From Andrena cerasifolii (lineage: Eukaryota; Arthropoda; Insecta; Hymenoptera; Andrenidae): DNA of 64,000 bases. The stretch lies in the NCBI RefSeq assembly GCF_050908995.1, contig NC_135127.1:10496001-10560000 (forward strand). Direction: 5' to 3'. The notes below the pieces were generated by a model. That model did not search any database, was not told the DNA's origin, and saw only the letters and a list, made by a program, of their open reading frames with translations. A program made the position numbers and the translations under genes. Positions 24,001 to 35,500 of the stretch are shown one piece after another (position 1 is the stretch's first letter; every line of letters starts with the position of its first letter).

Positions 24001-26842
24001 ACGGCTCGGGTTCGATTCCCGGCGCTTGTGGTTCTCTTTTTCCGAGGTTCCCTAAATACGTAGGAATTACGTCACCTACCGATTCCTACAGTTACCAATC
24101 TCAGAGCAAATATTGCAACAAATCTTATCAAAATTCTCATTAATAAATCCGCGCAAGCCCCTGTAATAACCCCTACAAATTCACGCGACTCACTTCGTTC
24201 TCCCTTCCGCTGGTATCGATCACTCCATAGCCATCGAAGCAGGTGCAAGTGTTTGGCGCGTCGCAGGTCCCGTAAGGCTCGCAGGGGATCTTGCAGAACG
24301 GCGTGCACACCCGTTTACCTTCTTCGGTGCCATTGAGTCGGAAACCCTCGTTGCAAACGCAGACCCCTGGCGCGCTGCACACGCCATTTCTGCAGTTTTC
24401 GCAAATGGGCTGGCAGACGTATTTGGACGACTCTGAGAGCCCGTAACCATCTTCACAGACACAAGTATCAGGGCCGGTGCAGGTGCCCCGTATGCAGGGT
24501 TCGCTGCAACTGGGCTCGCAGAAGCTGTCGTTCTTCGATCTGTAACCTGGCAAGCAACTGCAAGTATTGGGCGCCGCGCAGGTGCCATGCGTGCAATTGT
24601 GCTCGCATATCGGCTTGCAGAGGGACGTGTCCGGCCCTTCAGGTGCGTAGCCATCGTCGCAGGTGCACAGGTTCGGCGCTGTGCATTTGCCATTCTGGCA
24701 GGGCACGTCGCACTGTGGCAGGCAATTCGCTGAATTCTTCTCGTCAGGTTCGCGCGCGTATCCAGGGTTGCAGGTGCAAGTGTCTGGCGCTGCGCAGTGC
24801 GCGTTTAGCGGCGCACATTCCACCGGGCAGATCGGTAGGCAGTATAGGTTGTTGTTGGTCAACCTGTAGCCGCTGTTGCACCTGCACACATTCGGCATCG
24901 CGCAAATGCCGTTCGTGCAGTTGCTGTCGCATCTGGGCATGCAAACGTGATCTTTTAGCTGCGGATCGTTCGATGGCTCGTGGCCCGACCAGCACGTGCA
25001 ATTGTTTGGCGAGAAGCAGTAGCCACCATGGCAGGCTCTCAGGCAGATTGGCTCGCAGTGACTGCTCTGCCTCCTGTATCCGTCGCAGCACCTGCTCTCT
25101 GTCATCCAGACCGTCACGTACTGAAAACGATGTAGCCTTGAATGACAGGGAAACCACGCGAATCCGCGTACTACTCTGTGGATGATGCGAAAGCTAGCCA
25201 ACTCGCTGTACATTCGTTCGTATTTTTCCAAACAATTTTAAGCATTGAGAAAAGACACTCTGGGTCCACTCGCTCTAGAAACTCTCTAAGGGCAAAAAAA
25301 CAACTCTAAGGGATTAAAACAAATTGCAAAAATTCTTTGTAAATTTTTTTGTATTATATAAGAGTATCTTAATAAATACCAAAAAGATTTATTTCATTTT
25401 ATGTTGCATTTACTCAGAAAAATATCTTTAAAAATAGCTTAATTTGTCTCCTATCATAACATTGCATCTTTTCTGAATGTACTATAAATGTCAAAATGTA
25501 TAAAATTTGTATCGTTTTCCTTCGTAAAATTTACCCCGGATACGGGGAAACATTGGCACGTCATATATAAATAGCACTAAAAAGCTGAAGCTTTACCACA
25601 TCTGAACTTTCATTAACCCTTAAATTTGTTTCTTTTTATCTTCAACACTCTCTTTTATATTTTCTTTATTTTTCATTTATTATTTTTTAAATTAACGTCT
25701 TTAAATTTGGTTTAGGTATCCTATTATAATATCGCATCGTTTGTGATTGTACTACAAGTGTGAAAATGAATAAAATTGTTCTCCATTTCCTTCTTAATAG
25801 ATGTTAAGTAAGTGCCAATGTTCCCCGAGTTAACGGGGACGATTTTCTGTGGTGAATTCCTTACGTCAATCCTGTAGTTCACACGAGTCATGATCTTGTA
25901 AAATACCCACTTCTGGACTTTGTATGTTTCCTTGTAGGGCACGTACCGCGTCTCCCTTCGGCTGGAAAAGGATGCGCTGGTGAATGGCGTTTCAGCCGTG
26001 CCAGATGCACACGAATCGTCGATTTTCTTGCACGTGGAAATGCGAGACGGAAATGCGTTGCAGAGTGAATGAACTTGGCGAATGATAAATATTTGCGAAC
26101 TAGTTGAATCGAATAGATTCTACGAATACGCACGAAGGTTTGCAGCGTGCTTGCAGGGGATCGATACGAAGGGAGGCATCGAGTAAAGGCGAATCTGGAC
26201 TTTACACTTTGGATGTGCATCGCGGATGATTCATCCACAGTGAATGTGAATCCCTCAAAAGCAGAGACTGTCCCTACTTTGCGCACTGGTCACTTGGATG
26301 AACTAAAGACGAAAACAGTCTTTACACCTTTCACTGCGCACGAATCATACGCGACACACATCCAAATTGTAAATTCGAGATTCACGAAACACGTGCATCA
26401 ACTTTGGGGCCACTGATTGTTCTCGAATTTCATACACAGTCTACCGTGTGCAATATTATATTAAATACATAAGTTACATCACTAAGAACTCTTCCAGTAT
26501 ACCAAGTCCAAAGATCATCTGGACATTTTAATCCAAGCAACCCATGCATTGCACACGATACTTTCTAACCACGCGCAAAATCCGAGTAGGTACCAATCGG
26601 TGAGCCAAACACTGCACAGTGCTATCCTAGGTACGTACCACAGCCATATAGAACTCTAAAGTAGCTTTACCGTCGAATTTAGTCTCAGATACTATTACCA
26701 TCGAGCTCCTGTGCCAGTTTCGAGCACGACATCCCTACCTGACGTTCGCGACACACTCTGACCCGTCACGGCTCGTCATGAGTATCGTCGCCTCCGTTAG
26801 AATGGCCACGTTCAAAAGGACGACGCAGCCGATGCACTTCAT
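21097..26842 (-). CDS. NimC: NimC-type Nimrod membrane protein, 13 NIM/EGF repeats, complete
   Basis: Coding exons (transcript order): 26842-26739, 25961-25865, 25120-24194, 23745-23150, 22635-22478, 21648-21496, 21173-21097; 703 residues, all phases consistent. NimC proteins are haemocyte surface receptors for bacteria and apoptotic debris. Order: signal peptide (MKCIGCVVLLNVAILTEA), a short EMI-like segment (RYVPYKETYKV), the Nimrod motif TESRCCDGYRR, then about 13 tandem repeats of the CxPxCxxxCxxGxC type. The last repeat ends in a CSYGWTGWDCDQP module, followed by a membrane-proximal exon with several cysteines, a transmembrane helix (AVSIMAGALAVVALLIMAIA) before RRHRRRNRRS, and a short tail ending VSLLSEEDSPQ. 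It starts about 600 bases after the stop codon of the upstream NimC-type gene in the same orientation. The only less typical acceptor is that of exon 6 (TTTTAAG). Confidence 0.88.
21792..22290. mobile_element. TTAA-flanked foldback element in a NimC intron
   Basis: The left end is TTAAGGGTACTAGGCAACTG and the right end is CTGTCTAGTACCCTTAA. The outer arms match as reverse complements: TTCCTGTCTAAAATAAAGCA faces TGCTCCATTTTAGACAGGAA, and AATTAATTACAAAGAAACC is mirrored inside. It lies in the intron between the cysteine exon and the transmembrane exon of the 703-residue NimC gene. There is no ORF. Confidence 0.82.
22793..23086. mobile_element. 3' fragment of a pogo-like transposon in a NimC intron
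   Basis: Similar to 56204-56445: it shares AAGGTATCTA, the block TTATTAGTTATTCATTAAAC, TTTTCGCTTA and ACATATTAAAG, and ends with GTACCAACTAGCCCCGGACTCCCC, then TA. It keeps an inner segment (ACTTGTCCCACAGTGGGGTA) that is missing from the 56-kb copy. Neither the transposase ORF nor the left terminus is present. Confidence 0.75.
23950..24035 (+). repeat. tRNA-derived SINE head (or tRNA pseudogene)
   Basis: Contains a plausible RNA polymerase III A box (TAGCCGTGGTGG, 23965-23976) and a perfect B box (GGTTCGATTCC, 24009-24019) at tRNA-like spacing. The flanks do not close a proper acceptor stem and no clear anticodon arm forms, so it is not a working tRNA gene. Its position inside a NimC intron suits a SINE. 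Where its 3' tail ends is unclear. Confidence 0.6.
25314..25845. repeat. Dispersed AT-rich repeat with an internal direct duplication, probable transposon remnant
   Basis: 25314-25441 is closely similar to 51949-52077 (both contain AATAAATACCAAAAAGATTT and AAAATATCTTTAAAAATAGC). Two further blocks, about 25442-25560 and 25700-25845, are diverged direct copies of each other. Each passes through an ATAATATCGCATC- or ATAACATTGCATC-like motif, a TATAAAATTTG-like stretch and then a CCCCG-containing end. The second end motif (GTGCCAATGTTCCCCG) resembles the inverse of the first (ACGGGGAAACATTGGCAC). Confidence 0.6.
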
Positions 26843-27014
26843 GTTTCCCTTTTGCTCGCACAAGGAGGCTGTCGTTCACCCGTGCACAGCTCAGACTGAC
26901 AAACGCGCGCATCGGTTTGTTTATCTGTCGCTCTGCAGTCGGCCTGCTATCGTCGCGAGACAGGATGCACCATATCTTAGGGGTACGAAGATTTTTTTAG
27001 AAATGAATTGCAGG

Positions 27015-27288
27015 CAGGGACGGATTTGGAAATTTGCGCACATAGGCTAACAAGGGCCTGCCGCCCTTCCCGTGGAATATCATCAAATATTTTAGTTTCA
27101 AAGAGTCGAGGTAATTTTAAAATTAATTCACTACGACAACTCACGTATGAATTATTGCTAATTTGCTAGATGAAGAAAAAGTGAATTGTTTTTAAAGTTG
27201 TCTTCGCGTTTAAACCTTCAATTTCCTTTACCAAAAATATGGCGCCCTGGGCTGCAGCCTACTTTGCCTATATACAAATCCGCTCCTG
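27015..27288. mobile_element. hAT-type MITE between the two NimC genes
   Basis: 274 bases with 14-base terminal inverted repeats, CAGGGACGGATTTG at the left and CAAATCCGCTCCTG at the right (12 of 14 match). It is flanked by an 8-base target duplication, ATTGCAGG and ATTGGAGG (7 of 8). The 8-base duplication and CA-G termini are hallmarks of the hAT superfamily. It has no coding capacity and lies in the short spacer between two Nimrod genes. Confidence 0.82.
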
Positions 27289-27444
27289 ATTGGAGGACGG
27301 TCTGGAGTTCGTTTGCAGACAGATAGGCACGGCTACTTTATTATCTCGTTTATTCAGGAATGCGAAGATAACGTTGCTTATTTTTATATAATAATTTAAT
27401 GGGCTAGCATATCAATAGGGTACAGGGACGTCGCCTTGGCAAGG

Positions 27445-30400
27445 CTAGAGATTGTTGTCTTCCTCGGGCAGCAAAGAAGCTTGTCCCTGTATCGAAACCG
27501 TTGGCATGCTATCTGCACAGAACCACGTAAATTATGTGAATTTTTAAGAAGTCATTGGTGACGGGCGAAGGATACACAGGGTGTTCAATTTTGATTTATG
27601 AATGAATGTTCTAAGAGGTACAGCTGAATTAGAGAGATTGTAGGATAAATCAGGGGGCTGGAGTTTTGAAAGGGAGATCTTTAGCGGTGAAATATATTTT
27701 AAGGCTCTTTTTAATTAGTATACACTAAAGGCTTTTGTAACTTGGAAAAAACGGGACGCTTTGGATTATTAAACTCACTCACTCGGATAAAATCTTCCCT
27801 CCCTGCGTTTCCATATCACCAGATACACTGCAGCGATAGTAGCAATCGCAGCTACTGCGATCCCAGCGATTCCAATTATTGTAACGTAACCTGGCGCCTT
27901 CTTCTGCGCCACGTTCACCGTGTAACAATACGAATCTGGAAAGCAAGAAGGCGAATCGGAGAATGGATAAGACAGTGTTCCTTACGTTCCTTCATTTGGA
28001 GAAAGGATCTTTACCTGTACTTATCAAACAAGCAACAGTCTCGTTTCCTGTATCGTCAGTTTGATACTTGTCGAAGCAAAGAGTTTCATTATCAATCTCC
28101 TTGAAGCAGCTGTAAGTGCACAACGGGCTGTCAGCGAGCACGCTAGCAATTGTACCGTTCACCTGGCTCGTGACATCGGTTCTATAAAAAATAAATGAAA
28201 AATTTCCATTGAAAGTGCACACCCGTATTTTGGAGTTCAAGTAAGATCGATCAAGCTCTCTATATTTACAAATTCGTGGGTTCATCCATGACCAGAATGC
28301 AAAACGATGGCTGGTCACAATGTAAGTCCCTCCATCCATAGTGGCACTCACAGGTCACGTTCTCGACCAGGCAAACTCCATGGCCGTTGCAATTATTTTT
28401 ACACACGCTGACGCATCCACCGTCGCTATCACTGTTGTTCCCTTTCGCGAAGCCATCGTCGCACTGGCACTCGCCGGGAGCTGTGCACCTTCCGTTGGCG
28501 CAGTTCTCGCAATACGGTTCGCAGACACTCGTGTTCCCATGCTTCGCCGAGACGTAGCCTTCGTTGCACTCGCAGATTTCCGGTTCCACGCAGCTGCCAT
28601 TATCGCAGGACGCGCAGAACGGTATGCAAACACCATCTGCGTCCTTCTGGTGGCCTTCGTAGCAAGTGCACATATTGGGGGAGGTGCAGGTGCCATTTCT
28701 GCAGTCGAGTTCGCAGACGGGTTCGCAAGTGTAGGGATCTAGAGCACGATAGCCCTCGTTGCATCTGCAGATACTTGGAGCGATGCAAATCGCTTGGTCC
28801 CCACAGGGTGGCTCGCATACAGGCTCGCAAATGCTCGAAGACTTCCCTGAGAAACGATAGTCTTTATTGCAGCTGCACTGGTTCGGTGCACTGCAGTAGC
28901 CGTTTTCGCAAGTCTGCACGCAGACGGGCTCACAGATGCTCGAAGAGTTCCCTGACAAACGGTAGCCCTTATTGCAACTGCACTGGTTCGGTGCACTGCA
29001 GTAACCATTCTCACAAGTCTGCGCGCAGACCGGCTCGCAAGTGTCCGAGTCGTTTTTCAGTGGTCGATAGCCTCGATTGCACCTGCACTTGTTCGGTGCA
29101 CTGCAGTACCCATTAATGCAACTTTGCTTGCAGACGGGCTCGCAGAAGTTGGGCTTGGTTTCAGATAATTGGTAACCCAAATAACAGTGACACGTGTCTG
29201 GGAGGCTGCAGTAACCGTTGATGCAAGCTTCCCTGCACACAGGCAGGCAGAAACTCGGCAGCGTCAGGGAGTAACCCTCGTTGCAGGTGCATACGTCAGG
29301 AGCGGTGCAAGTTCCGAAGTGGCAGCCCATTCTGCAGGTTGGTTCGCAGGTGAAAATGTCCTTCTCGCTGGGGTGGTAGTTGTCGTCGCAAGTGCACTCG
29401 TTGGGAGCGCTGCAGAGTCCGTGCACGCAGGATTGCTCGCAGAAGGGCGCACAGTGGTTCGGATTGTCGTCGAGAGGCCGGTAGCCAGGGTAGCACTTGC
29501 AAACGTCCGGGCCGCTACAGTAACCGTTCACGCAATCCTCCTTGCAGATTGGTACGCAATTGTTGACGTCTTTATAGAATGGCTCGTAACCTGGATTGCA
29601 GCTGCATGACTCTGGGGCACTGCAGTACCCGTTCACGCAAGCTAATGAGCAGACGGGCTTGCAGACCGAGGTATCGGCGAAGAACAATGACCCCTGAAAA
29701 GTGAATGGTGGTACAAACAAGGGCTCGTTCACCCTACAAATTAGAACACTGTACTTTCATCTAAAGAATAATAGTACTGCATCGTGAACTCAGGGTTCTC
29801 TGCAAAGAAAATTCCATTTGGAGTAGCATCACACAACTAAACTCGTGACCACTCTGTGCAAAAGTAAAATATAAAACCTCGCAGAAGAGCTCTGCTGCCT
29901 TCTTCGACTCACACTTTCTAGCATTTTGCTACTGTCGACCAGCTGATAGCCTTCGAAGCAGGTGCAGGTGTCAGGCGCCGTGCATTTTCCGAAGGGTTCG
30001 CAGGAGACGTTGCAAAACGGCTCGCAGACGTGTTGCATCGTCTCATCTCCGCTGATTCTGTAACCTTCGTGGCAGGTGCACACTGCAGGACCCGTGCAGG
30101 TGCCGTTCACGCATGATTTCTCGCAGATCGGCTCGCAGACGTAGTGAGAGTCACCCAGGAGACCGTAGCCCTCCTGGCACAGGCAGGCGTCAGGCATGAA
30201 GCACTTGCCCATCACGCATGGTTCGCTGCAAATCGGTTTGCAGACAAAGTCCCCTTCCAGAGCGTAGCCTGCATCGCAGGTGCAGGTATTGGGCGCCGTG
30301 CATTTGCCGAACAGGCAATCCCGGTCACACTTTGGATCACAAAGGTAATCGATGTCCCCGTTAGGCTGGAAACCTTCGTGACAAGTGCAAACGCCCGGCG

Positions 30401-32030
30401 ACGTGCACTCGCCATTTATGCAGCTGGGACTGCAGATTGGTAGGCATGTCTGTGGACAATCGAAACGTCTGATAGCAGTCTAGAATTCTATTCTTTTTGT
30501 GGAATACCTAAGGGGAGGTACCCGGTCTAAAAATCGATGTTTTCTATTTCATTTTTCAAATGTTCAACTTTTTAGGAATATGCGTTTAAACGGAATTTTT
30601 GAAATTCGTAAAATTCTCGATGTTATGGGAATTTGAGTAGCAGCAAATGCATGGGTAACACCCGGCCACTCGGCACTCGCGTAAAACTTTAAACGCGTTT
30701 TTCTCGAAACAGTGTTCTCAAAATCGGTGGAACCTGTATTTCCAAAAGTTATTATCCGATTCGACTGAAACTTTTTTTATTTTGAAGAATATTCTTCTGG
30801 TTCGTGGATAGATTAGTTAAAATTAAAAAAGTAAAAAATTATACTTTTTAAAAGCGTTGAAACGACGAAAAATATAGAGAAAAAGTGATACTTCAAGTGG
30901 CGCTATTTTCTCAAAAAATGAATTTTTTGTAACTGTTTCTGGTCTAGTTCACGAGTGAGTTTTATGCCCTTTAATAATCTGGCATTGTTTTTTACTTCAG
31001 ACCAATGGTTTAGGTGCTACACGTTCCACCGCGAACGAATTTCCATTCGATTAAAGTACGAATCTATGCATTTAGAAACCACGTCTTCCACACCCCATAC
31101 ATTTGAACACCCCCAATGCCACAGACTTTCAAAATTTTCTATAAAACCTTCATAACAGCTTGCAAAAAATTCCAAACTCTCCTTCCCAGACTGCTCTTCA
31201 ACACGAGTCCCACCTCCCATTTCCAATTTCATGCCCCAGCCAAGCGTTAGTCGATATTCCCTATACAAACCAAACACGCACATCGTGTTTTGGAGATGGC
31301 GTGTAATCCTTGTGGCAGGCGCAGACGCTGGGCTCGTAGCAATACGCGTGCAGCGCCTCGCAGTCGTTGCAAGTTGGTTCGCAGGTGAATCCATCCACCC
31401 CTAAGTGGTAACCCTCATCGCATTCGCATACGTTGGGCTTGACGCACTTGCCGTGCACGCAATTCTTGCAGATCGGATCGCAGATATGATTGCTGCTGTT
31501 TGATTTCTCGTGTAAGTCTAAACACGCGCAGACACCAGGCGAGACGCATTCACTGTTCACGCAAGCTGGCTCGCAGATCGGCTTGCAGACATCGTCCTCG
31601 GACAAAAGGTAGTGCTCGCAGCAGACAGTGTCCGTGCGGGTGCTAACGAAATACTGGAAGAATCGTTCTTGTGATCGAATCGGAGATATTCATTCAACGC
31701 GCACCTAACGACACTTGCACTCCCATTGAGTTACCTCTGTCCTGTAATTCCACCGCTCCTTGGTCTGGTAAAAGATTCCCCACCTGCTGACTCGGTAGGT
31801 CTCGCGATAGGGCACGCGGTGCGACGCTCTATAACTGTGGACGCGCACAATCACGGTTCCGCATTAGGGATGGCTCGAAGCTGATCAAGGCTCCGGAGTA
31901 TTTTTGAGTGCTCATGGACTTACGTGGTTATCTGCGTGCAAACACCAGGTGTCTCACCGGGAAAAAGAGTGAGTTCCGCGGTGGTTGCTCTGAAGAAAGC
32001 AGCGCAAAGTACGACGCTCAGGAGATTCAT
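27445..32030 (-). CDS. NimC: NimC-type Nimrod membrane protein, 21 NIM/EGF repeats, complete
   Basis: Coding exons (transcript order): 32030-31924, 31834-31735, 31653-31282, 30449-29913, 29693-28270, 28181-28015, 27935-27783, 27512-27445; 975 residues, phases consistent. Order: signal peptide (MNLLSVVLCAAFFRATTA), an EMI-like segment (HRVPYRETYRV), then TDTVCCEHYLL, where the usual CCxGY glycine is His. Repeats follow: 3, 5 and 13 on successive exons. The last ends CHYGWRDLHCDQP. Next come a membrane-proximal cysteine exon (TDVTSQVNGTIASVLADSP onward), a transmembrane helix (VTIIGIAGIAVAAIATIAAV) before IWKRREG, and a short tail ending SLLPEEDNNL. Each repeat is about 35 residues with the pattern CEPVCxxxCxNGYCSAPNxC. 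Two adjacent repeats are nearly identical in DNA. It starts 480 bases downstream of the NimB-type gene. By family knowledge it is a phagocytic receptor of haemocytes. Confidence 0.9.
30508..30950. repeat. Possible solitary interspersed repeat in a NimC intron
   Basis: Starts CTAAGGGGAGGTACCCGGTC, which resembles the TTAAGGGG element ends elsewhere in this window, and continues AT-rich. No matching inverted end was found, so this is a weak call. Confidence 0.35.
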
Positions 32031-32511
32031 CTTAGAAGCCAGTGGCGTGATCTTGTTTCACAAGGGGCATCGATCAGCGAGTGACTACGCACAGCTTGCT
32101 GCGTACACATCACTGTCGTTCCCTGGCGCTTGCACGTCCCTCCACCCGCCCCTCTCCCTCGTCGGTACAATCGTGTCCTGTGACGTCAGGGACGAGACAG
32201 GATGTTAGATGATACGTTGTCTCATGCAATTATTAGGGATTCGTCGAACGACCGCTATCAGCGACGCTTCAACGATATTTTCCATTTTATTTCCGAGCAA
32301 TCGTACAAAACCGAAGAGCATTCCACGGTACCGTGGCGTTCCACCGACGTTACCGGAAGTTACACGCAGAATCGTATACATATCTGATACATATCTCGCC
32401 GCCATCGGCCGGACAAACGTCATTCGTACAAAGGGTTCTCAGTCGCACCAGTCCACGCGCACCTAATTAACGAAACAATATAAGGGAAGGGGAAAGGAAA
32501 AGGAAGAGAAC

Positions 32512-35500
32512 CTATTCGGCAGGAACGCATCTCTGCCTGCCCTTCACGCCTGTCTCCTTCCTGTACCCTATGTTGCATAAGCAGAAGTTGGGGCCGGAAC
32601 AGACACCGTTCGGGCAGCCGCCGATGCACACGGGCACGCATCTGGATCGCGTCGGGTCGTGAGGGTCTATCGCGTAGCCCCGTTTGCAGGCGCACTGATT
32701 CAGCCCGATGCATTCCCCGTTTATGCACGGATTCTCGCAGATGGGTTGCCCCGTCTGCGTGTTCCACTTTGAGACGCATCTGCCCGAGTCCAATGCGATG
32801 GCGAACCCAGGCTCGCAGGCGCAATGGTTGGGACCCACGCACCTGCCGTTGGGGCCACAGCCGTACCTGCATTCGGATGGGAGTTGGGTTGGGGGCTGGG
32901 CAGTGGATCTGGGCTCGGGGCACCTGCCGGTGTCGGGGTCCACGGCCAGCCCGTAGTCACAGATGCATAGATCGGGGCCCACGCACACGCCTTGGGAACC
33001 ACAGCCGTTTCTGCACTGAAACGACATCGGGGAGGGGGCGCATCGGCCGGTGTCTGGGTCCACGCGGAAGCCCAGGTCGCAGACGCAGTGGTTGGGACCC
33101 ACGCAGGTACCGTTCGAGCCACACCCGTGTCGGCACTGGCTGGAAGTGCTGGACTGAGGGGTCAGGGGCACGCAGTTGCCGTTGAAGTCGAGGGTGAAGC
33201 CCAGTTTGCAGTTGCAGACACCCGGGGCCACGCACTCGGCGTTCGGGCAGCCTCGGGGACAGTCTGGGACACAGTTGTTGGCGGGGTCGAGGGTGAAGCC
33301 TGGACTGCAGTTGCAGACACCTGGGGCGACGCACTGGCCGTTGCTGCAGCCTCTGGGACACTCTGGGACGCATTTCCTAGTGGCGTCGAGGGCGAAGCCT
33401 GGTTTGCAGTTGCAGACGCCTGGAGCCACGCACTCGCCGTTCGGACACCCCTGGGGGCATGCTGCCGCGCACCTGCCGGCCGAGTCCAAGGTGAAGCCTT
33501 GTTTGCAGGTGCAGACGCCTGGAGAAACGCAGTCGCCACCGATGCATCCGCCGGGGCAGCTGGGCACGCAGGTCTCTGTCTCACCTGGGGGGTTCGTGTA
33601 CCTGGGGAACAGATAAAATATTCAATGAATTGATAAAATAAAATAAAAAGTAAGAACGAATTCAACTGAATGTGCGATAAAAATACACCATTGCCATTTT
33701 TCACTAGTTCTCATCACAGGAAAAAGCTTTATTAATATCTTGGAGATTGATTAGCTTTTGGGTAAGATTTTCACTGAAATTCATCCTTAAATTGTTTAAA
33801 TCGACTCAGGTATATGTCATGTATATAATAAATCAAGGACATTACTTCTCTCGCGTTCAGATTAGCTAGATGCTATTTTCTTATGTAGCGTGATCGACAC
33901 GCAGCTACATAGCCGCTGATATGAATAAATACTTTTGTTTCATAGAGGATTTTCTGTAAGCCAGGAAATAGGGAAAGTAAGGCGAGTATCGAATCCGCAA
34001 GGAGAGAAGCTAATTTAGGAAAGAAAAAATTGATTTGTAAGACAGCTTGCTGCAAAAAATCGCAGAAACTAATACTTACTTAAAACATTACATTTTTTGT
34101 TTATTTTTGTGATTCATTCTTGTATTTTTTATTTAAGCAATGTATACAAAATTTACGGGAAAAGGGCAGATAAACCACTTGCTTGAAACTTATAAATAAA
34201 GACACATATCATTTTCAGATCATGACTTCTGTTTTCAGAACGTTTGAAGAGCATGGTAACTACATTCTTAAATGAATTAGATTTAATTGCATTACTTTTT
34301 ATTAAGTTACACTATAATGAAAACTTTGAAATCGAGTTTCTTGAAATGGCATTTTGGCGTATGTGCCCTTTTCCCATCAAACGCCTCAATTCTTATCTTT
34401 TCTATTTCGTATCATTAGAGATTAGCTTATAATACTTTAGAAATTTTACTCTCCAATTCCCACACTTTCAACCGACTCCTCCTCAAAATCTACATAAATA
34501 TCCAGCTCGTAACCTCCGCTATTGGACCTCAAGTCACAAAATTTCTCCTCTTCGTAACAAAGCAGAAAAAGTACAAGAACTCACCCCTCGCGACAGGTGC
34601 ACGTTCCAGGGGCGGTGCACTCCCCATTGCGACAGTTCTCGCAGACAGGTACACACTTCTTCGACTTGATGTCGGTGCCTTCAGGAGATGGTTGAAGGGT
34701 GAACCCAGCCTTGCACCTGCAGACACGTGGGGCGATGCAGTCGCCGTTTTGGCAGCCGCCAGGGCAGATGGGCTTGCATTCGCCGGTCAACTGGTCAGGG
34801 TCGTAGCCCAGCTTGCAAGCGCACTCGTTTGGAGAGAAGCAGTACGCGTCCTTCTGGCACTGGTTCTCGCAGTAGGGCATGCAGACACCTTCCAAAGGGA
34901 TCCAGCCTGGTGGGCAGGAGCACACGTTCGGCGCGGTGCATTTTCCGCCCAGGCATCCTTGGACGCAACGTGGATCGCAGACGCCCGAGGTCAAGTTCCG
35001 CTGGTATCCGTCGCAGCAGTCCAGAATTGTGATCAGTCCGTTGGTCTGGTAGTAAATATCATCGACTTTGAACCTGGGTACTCGATCTTGGCGAGCTAGT
35101 TTGTGACTACAATGTAACTCGACGATTCTAATTTAATGCTCGAAGCAATGGGAGGGACGATAACATGATACGAAAGCAGCATGCGCTAGGATTTGAAGCA
35201 AGTAAAAGAGTCTTTAACAGAATCCACATCCACTTAGAAGAAATTTAATTCTATCGCGAGATCCGTTTTCTATCGATTTCAAGAAGCGGCAATTTCTACA
35301 TTGCTATTTCGATTTTTCGTTTATTCCAAGCCCGCATCCGAAGTCTCAAGAAGAGCCGCGGAATGTTCTACGCAACGAGGGAGTACGGGAAATTCGAAAG
35401 CTCAGCATCGCATGAAAATTCTTCTTGAGGCGTACATCGAACGTCTAATCGCGAGCACTTACCGCCCCTTCCTCGGGGGTGGAGGGAAGAGTATTGCGAG

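Noticed and set aside
23950..24035. Functional tRNA gene
   Set aside because: A and B boxes are present but no complete cloverleaf or anticodon arm can be drawn, so it is listed as a SINE instead.
28341..29609. Ala/Val-rich + strand open frames
   Set aside because: Antisense shadows of the 13-repeat NimC exon.
32769..33633. Gly/Ala/Val-rich + strand open frames up to 213 codons
   Set aside because: Antisense to the last NimB-type exon; the repeat structure is mirrored from the true coding strand.
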